From NCBI RefSeq assembly GCF_001281315.1, contig NZ_CP012479.1, forward strand, positions 1,736,001 through 1,800,000: DNA of 64,000 nt, read 5' to 3'. The translations under genes were made by a program, and so were the position numbers. Of the stretch, positions 43,885-51,738 are shown in pieces. Every line of letters starts with the position of its first letter. Positions within the stretch are counted from its first letter, which is position 1. Origin of the DNA: Arthrobacter sp. ERGS1:01. GTDB taxonomy: Bacteria > Actinomycetota > Actinomycetes > Actinomycetales > Micrococcaceae. Below the pieces are notes generated by a model. The model saw only the letters and a list, made by a program, of their open reading frames with translations, was not told the origin of the DNA and did not search any database.

Positions 43885-45258
43885 CTACTGGGTGGCGCGG
43901 GCCTGGTGGATGAGGGAATCGGCGAACTTGTTCAGGTGCGGGGTGCCCCAACCTGTGGTTGCATCCCAGCCAACCGTTGCGTTGTATCCGGCGATCGGCG
44001 GCTGCGCATTATTGCCAACAGTGACGTCATTGAGCGCCGACGGGTAGAGCAGATTTGCCGCACCCAGGGCGTACAGTGCCGGGTTCAGGAATCCGAGGGG
44101 GAAACCGGCGCGCTGGTTAAGGTCGGCGACGATTCCGGCCCAGGCCGGGGAGCCTTCGCTGGTTCCGCCGAAGATGTAGTAGCCGTTGTTGCCGGCGCCC
44201 AGGAAGCCCAGGTGGACCAGTACGCCCGTGTTGGGATCGGCGTTGAAGGCGATGTCCGGGATGGCGCGGTGTCCGGCCAGCAGGCGCTGGTCCGCACGTG
44301 GCAGCAGCCATTGGTAGATCGGTTCGGGCGTGTACCTGCTGACGCCCCCGCCGGTGGCCGAGCCAAGCCCGTCATTCCACACGGTCTCACTTTGGTAGGC
44401 GCCCGTCGTGCTGGCGTACAGGCTCGTGCCGCCCACCGCGGTGACCCACGGCGAGATGGCCGGGAAGTTCACGGTCGGGTACGGGAAGTTGACGTTGTCG
44501 ACGCCGGGGTTGGCCGTTCCGGAATCACCCGTGGAGCCAAGGAACGTCACCCCGTGCAGGGTGGCGGAACGGTAGAAGTTGTTGAACTGCGCCATCAACG
44601 CCTTGCCCGCGGGAGTCATCAGGGAGTCTTCCGTGGCGGCCCAGCTTTGCGAGATGACCTTGCCGAGGTTGTGGCTGACGGCGAATTGCTCAAGCGCCAG
44701 GAACTGGGGGAGGCCCTGCACGCCTTCGGTTTCGGACACCGGGCTTGTCATCAGCACGATGCTCGCGGCCGGTGCCATTGCGTGGGCCCACTGGACGTCA
44801 AGGGAGGTCTCCTCGGCCCAGCCGACCATGTCGCTGTTGTTGGGATCGAACGGCACCGAGCCCAGGGGAGCGAGGACCTTCAGGCTGGGAGGTGCGGGGA
44901 GGCCAAAGTCTGCATCGAAGGTGGCAAGGTCGGATTCGACCGTGGGGCTGCCGAAGGAGTCGATAATGACGATCGTTTGCCCGGCCCCGGTGTAGCCGGC
45001 GTTGATGAGCGGGGTCAGCCCGTACGCTTGGCGGATCTCCTGCGGGCTGTAGCAGGGAACGCCGATCTGTGCCCGGCACTGGGTGTCAGTCGGCGCAGCG
45101 TTGGGTCCGGTGATGTGAACGAGGGTTGAACCGTGCAGCGGCACGGCAAGCGCGCCGGGCGTCGACGCGAGGGCGCCCGTGGACCCGCCCAGGGCCATTG
45201 CCACGGTGAAAAAGAGAACAGCCAAAAAATGCCCGAAAGTACGTAATCGAATAGCCAC
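43885..45258 (-). CDS. Sedolisin-like serine-carboxyl peptidase (S53), secreted
   Basis: A protein of 457 residues. A signal peptide (LAVLFFTVAMALGGSTGALA) leads to an S53 catalytic domain. EETSLDVQWAHAMAP gives the catalytic Glu and Asp. GTSEGSPAWAG holds the Ser in place of the common SGTSAS. The C-terminal DVTVGNN...GWDATTGWGTP is the calcium site. The usual 150-200 residue activation propeptide is missing; only about 45 residues separate the signal from the domain. The GTG at 45258 has AGGTGG upstream; 45267 is the alternative. Flanking DNA is AT-rich for this genome. Confidence 0.88.
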   Translation of the reverse strand: MAIRLRTFGHFLAVLFFTVAMALGGSTGALASTPGALAVPLHGSTLVHITGPNAAPTDTQCRAQIGVPCYSPQEIRQAYGLTPLINAGYTGAGQTIVIIDSFGSPTVESDLATFDADFGLPAPPSLKVLAPLGSVPFDPNNSDMVGWAEETSLDVQWAHAMAPAASIVLMTSPVSETEGVQGLPQFLALEQFAVSHNLGKVISQSWAATEDSLMTPAGKALMAQFNNFYRSATLHGVTFLGSTGDSGTANPGVDNVNFPYPTVNFPAISPWVTAVGGTSLYASTTGAYQSETVWNDGLGSATGGGVSRYTPEPIYQWLLPRADQRLLAGHRAIPDIAFNADPNTGVLVHLGFLGAGNNGYYIFGGTSEGSPAWAGIVADLNQRAGFPLGFLNPALYALGAANLLYPSALNDVTVGNNAQPPIAGYNATVGWDATTGWGTPHLNKFADSLIHQARATQ

Positions 45259-45332
45259 AATATCCACCTGAGAAAGGGAATAGTTACAGCAACGTTATAC
45301 GCCGCTTGATGACAGCCCGCAATAGACTGGAT

Positions 45333-45338
45333 ATTATA
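45333..45338 (-). promoter_or_regulatory. TATAAT box of the sedolisin gene
   Basis: A perfect TATAAT on the minus strand, 75 bases before the GTG at 45258, inside an AT-rich 190-base gap. No clear -35 box is seen. Confidence 0.45.
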
Positions 45339-45460
45339 GGCCGAATTTTAGGAAGATTACCGGCCGGGAACTTGGAGAAAGATATGAATCTTTGTGCGCA
45401 GGGTTGACGATACAGTGGCCGGATTACTCAGCAAAGTCCGCCATCGGGCACACTTGGAGC

Positions 45461-46330
45461 ATGCCCCGCACACCGCCCACCGCGGCCCGGACCACGGTCC
45501 GGGCCGGGACCACACTTAGCTTTACAGTCGCAGGCACGGGACCCACGGTGGTGCTGTTGCATGGCCTGGCCGGGAGCTCGCGGGAGTTTGAACCGACCAT
45601 GGCTGGATTGATGCCCGGGTATCGCGTGGCGGCACTTGATCAGCGCGGTCACGGGCGCAGCACTCGCCGCCCCGCGGATGTTTCCCGCGAGGCCTACGTA
45701 CTCGATGTCGTTGCGCTGATTGAACTGCTCAGTCCGGGGGAGCCGGTGCATCTGGTGGGGCAATCGATGGGTGCGCACACCGCCATGTTGACCGCAGCCG
45801 ACCGCCCCGATCTGGTGGCCTCCCTTGTCCTGCTGGAGTGCGACGCCGGGCCGGGGGAGCGGGACCAGGTCGCCGGGCTCGGCCGCTATTTTGCCTCCTG
45901 GCCCGTCCCGTTCAAGGATGCGCAGGACGCCCGGACCTTCCTGGGCGACTCCGCCCTGGCGTCGGCCTGGCTCGCCGACCTCGAGCAGCGGCCCGACGGG
46001 CTCTGGCCCCGTTTTGATCCGGACATCATGGCCGCATGCATGGTTCCCGTCACGGCGCCGCGGTGGCATGAGTGGCAGTCTGTGGCGGCACCGACCCTTG
46101 TTCTCTACGGCGAACACGGCATGTTCACGGAACGGCAAAAGGCTGAGTTCATTACTGCACGGCCCGGCACCCGGCGCGTGGACATTCCCGGGGCCGGGCA
46201 TGATGCGCACCTGGAGAATTTTCCGGCATGGATCCGCGCGCTCCGGGAATTCCTGGAGTGCGCGCAGCACCCAAGCCGGGTGGGCGCCGTCGAACTTCCC
46301 CCGCTGGCGGCCGGAACCGCGGATCCCTAG
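45461..46330 (+). CDS. Alpha/beta hydrolase
   Basis: A protein of 289 residues. VVLLHGLAGSSREFEPTMAG forms the oxyanion region, DQRGHGRS is the strand-4 motif, GQSMGAH the nucleophile elbow, and GAGHDAHLENFP the catalytic His. It resembles haloperoxidase or ester hydrolase types; the substrate is unknown. No ribosome site; CACACT stands 6 bases before the ATG at 45461, a weak -10 in the leaderless position. The GNAT gene follows 9 bases on. Confidence 0.87.
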   Translation: MPRTPPTAARTTVRAGTTLSFTVAGTGPTVVLLHGLAGSSREFEPTMAGLMPGYRVAALDQRGHGRSTRRPADVSREAYVLDVVALIELLSPGEPVHLVGQSMGAHTAMLTAADRPDLVASLVLLECDAGPGERDQVAGLGRYFASWPVPFKDAQDARTFLGDSALASAWLADLEQRPDGLWPRFDPDIMAACMVPVTAPRWHEWQSVAAPTLVLYGEHGMFTERQKAEFITARPGTRRVDIPGAGHDAHLENFPAWIRALREFLECAQHPSRVGAVELPPLAAGTADP

Positions 46331-46339
46331 GGTGGAGCC

Positions 46340-46867
46340 ATGAGCGCCAGCGGTTTTGCCGACTACCTGCCCCGTCAGGGGGCGGCGCATCCATCGCGAG
46401 CTCGGGTTGCCATACGTCCTGCAATGCCCGCCGACATCCCGGCCATGCTGGATGTCCAGAAGGCGTCCGGCCGCGCCGTTCCCGCCGGCGAAGCCCTTGC
46501 CCGGACTGTTCATGACGACGCACGGCTGGTGGTCGTGGCGGAGACCGACGGCGGCGTGGTGGGCTGGGGAAAGACGCATTTTTGGCCCGAAAGCGACGGC
46601 ACGGCACCGTCGGGCCACTACCTGGGCGGCGTTACGGTGGACCCGATGTGGCGTCGCCGCGGCATTGGGGCAGCACTGACACAGGCCCGGCTCGAGTGGA
46701 TCTGGCAACGGGCGGCCGACGCCTGGTATGTGGTGAATGTGGCCAACAGGGCCTCAATTGTGCTGCATTCGCGCTGGGGATTCGTCGAGACGGCCAGGGC
46801 GCCAAGATTTCACACGACAGAATTCACCGGCGGGGTTGGCCTGCTGATGCGGGCGAGCCGCCCCTAG
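46340..46867 (+). CDS. GNAT acetyltransferase
   Basis: A protein of 175 residues. VAIRPAMPADIPAMLDVQKAS is the start of the domain (read in two blocks VAIRPAMPADIPAML and DVQKAS). GHYLGGVTVDPMWRRRGIGAALTQARLEW, in blocks VDPMWRRRGIGAAL and TQARLEW, is the acetyl-CoA loop. VNVANRASIVLHSRWGFVET closes it. The substrate is not known. TAGGGT lies 6 bases before the ATG, so it seems to have its own leaderless promoter. It is the last gene before the dif site. Confidence 0.85.
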   Translation: MSASGFADYLPRQGAAHPSRARVAIRPAMPADIPAMLDVQKASGRAVPAGEALARTVHDDARLVVVAETDGGVVGWGKTHFWPESDGTAPSGHYLGGVTVDPMWRRRGIGAALTQARLEWIWQRAADAWYVVNVANRASIVLHSRWGFVETARAPRFHTTEFTGGVGLLMRASRP

Positions 46868-46966
46868 GCGACTCGGGACTTGGCCGGCGTCCCACTTGGG
46901 GTCTGAACAGGTACTCAAAGTGGCCTCAAACGGCTCCTTTCGGCCTAGGGAAACGAATGTTGATAT

Positions 46967-46994
46967 TTCGCCGATAATCTACATTATGTCAAGT
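46967..46994. other. dif: dif site, XerC/XerD chromosome dimer resolution site
   Basis: A 28-base site with left arm TTCGCCGATAA (46967-46977), 6-base centre TCTACA and right arm TTATGTCAAGT (46984-46994). It agrees with E. coli dif at 19 of 28 positions by my count; the XerD arm TTATGTyAArT and the inner ATAA/TTAT symmetry are kept, and it agrees with the actinobacterial form as I remember it. It is intergenic in a 635-base gene-free stretch. The orientation of GGGGGAG heptamers reverses here, as expected of a replication terminus. No second copy was seen in the window. Confidence 0.92.
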
Positions 46995-47502
46995 AAAGTG
47001 AAATAGGGTGCTTTCTGGCACTGCCGGAACCTTGAACTTCAGGGCCCGGTTCTCTCCTGCACTCACCACCAGTCATCGTGCCAATTCCCGCAGAATTCCA
47101 CCCGCGCGTGCCGTGGATCTGACGCCCTGGCCAAAGCCGCAGACAAAAACACTTTTGACGCCACAGCCGCGCCGTGCGCATTTGGTGGTTCGAATCATGA
47201 GCGCCTTGGCGGGAAGAGTTCCGCACACGCAGCCAACCGTCGCTGCATCAAGATCCATCGAGGAACCGGTCCATGTAATAGCTAATCCAAGGCGCGTTCT
47301 GCCGACCGGGTCCACCTGACGTTGTTCCATCAGGCCACAAGCCCTTTCACCGCCACTCCCCCGGGCGACGCCAGGAAACTCGAAGAAGGCACCATTGGAC
47401 GGATCAAGCTCACGGCCACGCAACAATGGTGTTCTACGACTCGTAGAGCACCTATGATGAGGCGTATAGCGTCGGCCGTCGGAGCAGGGAAGAGGAGGGG
47501 AC
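46995..47502. other. Gene-free terminus stretch after dif
   Basis: About 500 bases without a credible protein. Frames of 60-100 codons exist but show no known motif and no ribosome site. Base composition is lower in GC than the neighbours. At its end stand the promoter and operator of the copper-related genes. I see no integrase, transposon or repeat. Confidence 0.7.
47433..47458 (+). promoter_or_regulatory. Promoter with 15-base palindromic operator, copper-related operon
   Basis: TCTACGA-C-TCGTAGA (47433-47447) is a perfect palindrome just before TATGAT (47453-47458). It overlaps the space between -35 and -10, the usual place for a repressor. Size and TACGA/TCGTA core resemble BlaI/CopY-type operators; this link is inference. 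Confidence 0.55.
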
Positions 47503-48132
47503 ATGACACCACGTGGTTCCCTCCTGGCCCGCGGCTGGATTGGCGCCGGCTTTGCCACGGCAATTGCCGCCGTCTCGCACATGCTTGCCGGAGGCGATGC
47601 TCCCAACCCCTTGTTGCTGCTCTTGTCCTTGGCCGTGTCGGGGCTGGTTTGTTGCCTGCTCGCGGGCCGGGTGCTGTCCCTGGGCCGGCTGGTCGCCGGT
47701 GTGGTGGCCAGCCAGGCGCTGTTCCACTGGCTCTTCAGCCTGAGCCCGACGCCTCCCTCGGAATCGTCCCGGATGATGATGACGGGCATGGACCATGGTC
47801 ATGCGCCGGACCTGAGCGCCCTTGCCGTCCACCCCGTTGTGGCATCCATGGGTCATCCGGGCGGGCATGGCTGGACCATGTGGCTCGGGCATGCCGCCGC
47901 GGCTGCCCTGACGATCCTTTTCCTCCGCTATGGTGAAGTTGCCTCCGTCCATTTGCTTGACGCGTTGAGGCTCAAAGTCACCAAGGTCCTCCCCCGGCTG
48001 GTCCTTCCGGCCGCAGCACCCTGCCGTCTCCAGGCCAGGTCGACCTCCATCCTTCTTCCGTTGGCCGAGCTGGGCGTTCCCCTGCCGGTGATGCGCCACC
48101 GCGGACCACCCGTGCACTTGGCTGCGTCCTAA
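47503..48132 (+). CDS. Membrane protein with Met/His-rich loop, copper-linked
   Basis: A protein of 209 residues with about five membrane helices. Between helices 4 and 5 is a metal-like loop rich in Met and His (SSRMMMTGMDHGHA, SMGHPGGHGW). GAGGAGGGG precedes the ATG. The gene comes before ycnI- and copC-like genes on the same strand, a grouping seen in actinobacteria and tied to copper uptake or resistance. I know no proven activity for this protein. Confidence 0.7.
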   Translation: MTPRGSLLARGWIGAGFATAIAAVSHMLAGGDAPNPLLLLLSLAVSGLVCCLLAGRVLSLGRLVAGVVASQALFHWLFSLSPTPPSESSRMMMTGMDHGHAPDLSALAVHPVVASMGHPGGHGWTMWLGHAAAAALTILFLRYGEVASVHLLDALRLKVTKVLPRLVLPAAAPCRLQARSTSILLPLAELGVPLPVMRHRGPPVHLAAS

Positions 48133-48411
48133 GAACCCACACCGGACCACCCGGCCGGGTACAGCCCTGCCCGCCGTGCTGGACTGTGCTGCCCCGTGCT
48201 GCCCCGCCATCGTCCGCCCTGGACGACGACGAGGACGCCCACCGGCTTTTCCGGCGTCGGCCGCTTCGCGCCGCTGTCCTTTATTTCTGCCGCGAACGCC
48301 ATTGCGGGGATGCCCGCCCGCCACGATCCAACCCGTACCGCCCCATGGCTCCGAATAACCTCCAAACCCTCGGCCCCCTCGGGCGGAGTCCACCATTGAA
48401 AGGCATCACCG

Positions 48412-49119
48412 ATGAAGACCTCTCACCGCCGCACACTCAAGACCATTACCACCGGGGCCCTCGCCGCGGCCATGCTTGCCATGGGGGCGGCTGCAGCCTC
48501 GGCACACGTCAATGTCGACCCGGACGATCCCGCAGCCAACGGCTACACGCACCTGACCTTCAACGTCCCGAACGAATCCCCGACGGCGAAGACCAGTAAA
48601 CTTGTCGTCTCGCTGCCCGCCGACACACCCTTCACCTCGGTCTCGGTCAAGCCCCTCGACGGATGGACCGTGCAGGTGATCACCACCGCCCTGCCCAAAC
48701 CCGTCACCCTCGACGGCACCACGGTGACCAAGGCCCCGAGTTCGGTCGTTTGGACTGCCGATGCGGCGCATGAGATCGGCCAAAACGAATACCAGACCTT
48801 CTCACTCTCCGTGGGCAAGCTGCCCGCAGCCGGGACCACCATCACCTTGCCCGCAACCCAAACGTATACCGATGGCACCGTAGTGAACTGGAATGAAAAG
48901 ACCGTGGAAGGCCAAACCGAACCGGACCACCCGGCTCCGTCCTTCGTCACTACCGCCGAGGACGGCACGGCCACCACCCCACCGGTTGCCGTCTCGACGC
49001 CGGATAACTCCACCGGAGTCTGGGGCATGGTATTCGGCGGGGCCGGGCTGCTCCTCGGCGGCACTGCCCTGGGCCTCGTTTTGGCCGGCCGCAGGAAGTC
49101 AGCCGCCCTGCAGCAATAG
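48412..49119 (+). CDS. YcnI-like (DUF1775) copper-binding envelope protein
   Basis: A protein of 235 residues. A signal peptide ends in ASA and the mature chain begins with His32 (HVNVDPDDPAANGYTHLTF). In Bacillus YcnI the first His and a Glu bind Cu(II) by a mono-histidine brace. The beta domain has LTFNVPNESPTAKTSKLVV and VKPLDGWTVQV. A C-terminal membrane helix (WGMVFGGAGLLLGGTALGLVLAG) anchors it outside. It is the middle gene of the copper-related set. Confidence 0.87.
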   Translation: MKTSHRRTLKTITTGALAAAMLAMGAAAASAHVNVDPDDPAANGYTHLTFNVPNESPTAKTSKLVVSLPADTPFTSVSVKPLDGWTVQVITTALPKPVTLDGTTVTKAPSSVVWTADAAHEIGQNEYQTFSLSVGKLPAAGTTITLPATQTYTDGTVVNWNEKTVEGQTEPDHPAPSFVTTAEDGTATTPPVAVSTPDNSTGVWGMVFGGAGLLLGGTALGLVLAGRRKSAALQQ

Positions 49120-49200
49120 TCCGCCACGCGTGGTGCCGGGTGGAACCCGGTAGGGGCTTCACCCGGCACCGCTCACCCACCGATTTGAAGGGATCAGGCC

Positions 49201-49776
49201 ATGGCTTCCTCCACACCCCACCCCGTCCGCCGCAACCCACTCGTTGTTGCCCTGCTTTCCGCACTGACCCTGTTGCTCATGCTGGTGCCGGTAGCCGCCG
49301 CACAAGCCCATGATGTGCTCGAGGGCACCACCCCTGCCAATGGGTCCACCGTTACCAGCATTCCGGCAACCATTGGAATGACGTTCAATAACACCCCCGA
49401 AGCCATCGGCTCGGAAATCTTTATCAAGGACGCCGGCGGCACCAACTGGGCATCGGGGCCCGTGGACATTATCGACAACCACGTCACCCAAGCCGTCAAG
49501 CCCGGAGCGCCGGCAGGAAAATACACAGTGGAATGGCGCGTCGTGTCCTCCGACTCCCACCCGATCGAGGGCACCTTCACATTCACGGTCACCGGGAAGG
49601 GCGGCTCCTCCGGCGCAGCCTCCCCGGTTCAGGCACAAAACGGGGCCGCTGGCCAAGCCGCACAAGGCGGCGGTTTCCCCTGGGGCCTGGTTGGTGGCGG
49701 TGCGGGCACTCTTGCCCTGGCCGTTGCGCTGGCAATCTACGCAAAACGCCGCCTCAACCATGCTGACCGGGCCTAG
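49201..49776 (+). CDS. CopC domain copper-binding protein
   Basis: A protein of 191 residues. The signal peptide ends in AQA so that His37 becomes the first residue (HDVLEGTTPANGSTVTS). VSSDSHPIEGTFTFTV near residue 117-121 gives the Asp and second His of the Cu(II) brace. A Ser/Gly/Gln-rich linker and a C-terminal membrane helix (LVGGGAGTLALAVALAIYA) follow. It binds copper at the outer membrane face. GAAGGGA stands before the ATG. It is the last gene of the copper set. Confidence 0.9.
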   Translation: MASSTPHPVRRNPLVVALLSALTLLLMLVPVAAAQAHDVLEGTTPANGSTVTSIPATIGMTFNNTPEAIGSEIFIKDAGGTNWASGPVDIIDNHVTQAVKPGAPAGKYTVEWRVVSSDSHPIEGTFTFTVTGKGGSSGAASPVQAQNGAAGQAAQGGGFPWGLVGGGAGTLALAVALAIYAKRRLNHADRA

Positions 49777-50156
49777 GATCATCAAGCCAGGAAGGCTGCC
49801 AGCTGGAACCACGCGTTCCAACTCCAACTCGTTGCGTCAACACTCACGTGATCGGCGTGTACTCCTGGTCCATCGCTCGCGACCTGCATACCCGCCAGGA
49901 GCACGATGGGTGTGCCGGTCATCGGCCAGCTCACGGAGGACCTGTGCCAGGAATTCCCGGACATGAGAGGCATCCGGCAGCCTCGGCCAAACACGGCTGG
50001 GGCTTCGACGGCCAACATCAAGTAGCCCTGGTCGTTCTGGAATCGGCTGTTGCTCGGAGCTCGGACGAGGCAGAGAATTGCGGTGGTGGCCGGCGTACCA
50101 CTGCTACCCTCAAATCCGTTCGGCCGCTGCACATGTTCACACCAACTGGAGGAATC
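49777..50156. other. Gap of 380 bases with no gene I can support
   Basis: Short frames exist on both strands (for example a 39-codon frame that ends near 50024) but none has a family motif or consistent codon use, and frames change over short distances as in decayed genes. I see no terminator of note. Confidence 0.6.
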
Positions 50157-50732
50157 ATGGACGCCCAGAGTTCAAACGCCAAAATGGCACGCGAAACGCT
50201 TGAGCCGCTCGTCGGTGAATGGACCGTAGAGGCATCGTTTCCAGATGCTCCATCCAATAAAGTTATCGGCCGAACTACCTTCGAGTGGATGCTAAACGGT
50301 GAATACCTGATGCAACGCTCCGAAGTTTCTCACCCCGATGCCCCGAACAGCTTCACGATCATGGCACCAGATTCCACCAGTCAGGGGTTCATACAGCACT
50401 ACTTTGACTCTCGCGGCGTTAGTCGCCTGTACGAAATGACCTTCGGTGACGGTATCTGGACGCTCCTGAGAACACGGGCCGACTTCTCACCTCTTGACTT
50501 TTCGCAGCGATTCACCGGCACATTCAACCAAGGCAAGGACGTTATTTGGGGTGGTTGGGAGCACTCAACCGACACATCGACCTGGGAATCTGACTTTGAA
50601 ATGACCTTTAGAAAACTTCTGAAGTTGGAGTCACTCCCCCAAGCACTCTCACGGAGGGCGGACAGCCCCGGGCCATCGACGTCGACCCCACCAGCGGCAC
50701 CGAGACGGGCCAACGGTGGAACCTCCGCTTGA
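50157..50732 (+). CDS. Conserved beta-barrel protein (DUF1579-like)
   Basis: A protein of 191 residues. LEPLVGEWTVEASFPDAPSN, TTFEWMLNGEYLMQRSEV, IQHYFDSRGVSRLYEMTF and WTLLRTRADFSPLDFSQRF are typical of small lipocalin-like barrels of the DUF1579 type. CTGGAGGA lies before the ATG. The last 35 residues (LPQALSRRADSPGPSTS ...) are unlike the family end and may come from a lost stop codon. GC content is lower than in neighbours, suggesting transfer. Function unknown. Confidence 0.7.
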   Translation: MDAQSSNAKMARETLEPLVGEWTVEASFPDAPSNKVIGRTTFEWMLNGEYLMQRSEVSHPDAPNSFTIMAPDSTSQGFIQHYFDSRGVSRLYEMTFGDGIWTLLRTRADFSPLDFSQRFTGTFNQGKDVIWGGWEHSTDTSTWESDFEMTFRKLLKLESLPQALSRRADSPGPSTSTPPAAPRRANGGTSA

Positions 50733-50745
50733 ACTCCAGGGAATT

Positions 50746-50762
50746 GCTAATTCTGAATTAGC
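50746..50762. promoter_or_regulatory. HxlR operator candidate 1
   Basis: GCTAATTC-T-GAATTAGC is a perfect 17-base palindrome 44 bases before the HxlR gene. Its half CTAATTC recurs in the second palindrome downstream. Confidence 0.6.
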
Positions 50763-50790
50763 GCTATCGTTACCGAAGTGCTAACCGGGG

Positions 50791-50809
50791 TCATGAATCT
50801 AATTCATGA
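50791..50809. promoter_or_regulatory. HxlR operator candidate 2, over the start codon
   Basis: TCATGAAT-CTA-ATTCATGA, a perfect 19-base palindrome, covers the ATG of the HxlR gene (50806). It shares CTAATTC with the first palindrome. Binding here would block the gene itself. Confidence 0.6.
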
Positions 50810-51216
50810 GCCAAGCTTCTGCGCGTGTGAACGGGATGAGCGTCTTCGACCCCGAATGCACGTCCCGTTCAGTCCTGGAACATGCAACAGGCCGGTGGGG
50901 TTCACTCGCACTGGCCGCCTTGACGGACGGACCGCTGCGCTTCGCCGAGGTGCGGCGCGCAGTCAACGGCATTTCCGATCGCATGCTCTCCCAGACGCTG
51001 CAGCGCCTCCACTCCGACGGGCTCATCTCCCGCACGGAGCTGTCCACGATTCCCCCACGCGTCGAATACGAACTGACCGGGATTGGACGCCCCATTGCCG
51101 ACCGCATCGTTGATCTCATCGACGCCATCTACGAGCAACTGCCGGCGATCGTCACCCACCAGCGAAGCCGCGATCAAGCCGAAAGCGGGAATCCGGTCGA
51201 GGCTGGGCAGCTCTGA
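50806..51216 (+). CDS. HxlR family helix-turn-helix regulator
   Basis: A protein of 136 residues with the HxlR winged helix. SVLEHATGRWGSLALAALTDGP at the start (two blocks), LRFAEVRRAVNGISDRMLSQTL as recognition helix and ISRTELSTIPPRVEYELTGIG as wing. A Cys in FDPECTSRS near residue 18 lies where redox-sensing relatives such as YodB/HypR have their active Cys. Two palindromes flank its start, pointing to autoregulation. The convergent oxidoreductase gene next to it, a typical target, is broken. Confidence 0.9.
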   Translation: MSQASARVNGMSVFDPECTSRSVLEHATGRWGSLALAALTDGPLRFAEVRRAVNGISDRMLSQTLQRLHSDGLISRTELSTIPPRVEYELTGIGRPIADRIVDLIDAIYEQLPAIVTHQRSRDQAESGNPVEAGQL

Positions 51217-51245
51217 TAACGCACTTTCGCCTTGAATGGCGAGGG

Positions 51246-51626
51246 CTATTTACGGGTGGTGAGTACAGCGGTACGCCGCGACCACGCGCTACTGCTCACC
51301 GCATCGAGGAGGAATCCTGCCGCGTCGGCGCGGGTGACGCTGCCGCGTTCAGCGGCGGCTGTGATCGCCGTGACCGCTTTCTCGCTGAAGCCGTTGGGCT
51401 TGGCGCTGCTCCACCCCAACATGCTGACGACAGCATCCGCGCCGTGCATCGCAGCGGCCAGTTACTCGACGTTCCCCATGTTACCGGCCACCACCGTGAG
51501 CCGATCGCGCGCCGCGAGCTTGCCGGGATTGCGCACATACGCCACCACCTCATGCCCCGCGGCCAGCGCATCGTCGACGAACAGGCCCCCTGTGGTGCCG
51601 GTCGCACCCAGTACGAACAACTTCAT
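51246..51626 (-). pseudogene. NAD(P)-binding oxidoreductase (NmrA/SDR-like), broken
   Basis: The minus strand from ATG 51626 reads MKLFVLGATGTTGGLFVDDA, LAAGHEVVAYVRNPGKLA and then TAA at 51464-51462 after 54 codons. The same frame goes on with LAAAMHGADAVVSMLGWSS and jumps from the middle of the fold straight to the usual C terminus (SVTRADAAGFLLDAVSSSAW). About 65-80 central codons are missing. So there is a premature stop plus a deletion. The intact family binds NAD(P)H through the GATGxTG loop. It was probably the target of the HxlR gene. Confidence 0.85.
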
Positions 51627-51738
51627 CGCGATCGTCTCTTTTTCCCAACTTGCCGCTAACTAAATGAAAGCACTAGGCGAATGGAAGTGGCAGGATGAAC
51701 CCCAATGACGCCAATTATTTGAGGGCTACGGTGGGACC

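Noticed and set aside
1..46966. GGGGGAG bias as a plain result of gene direction
   Set aside because: Copies on the + strand also occur inside minus-strand genes (near 40137 and 44705), and the switch coincides with dif rather than with a change of operon direction.
46987..46992. TTGACA on the minus strand as a -35 box
   Set aside because: It is part of the XerD arm of dif, and no good -10 or gene follows on that strand.
49782..50132. Minus-strand frame of 116 codons in the gap after copC
   Set aside because: No motif, no ribosome site, and rare codons; treated as non-coding or remnant.
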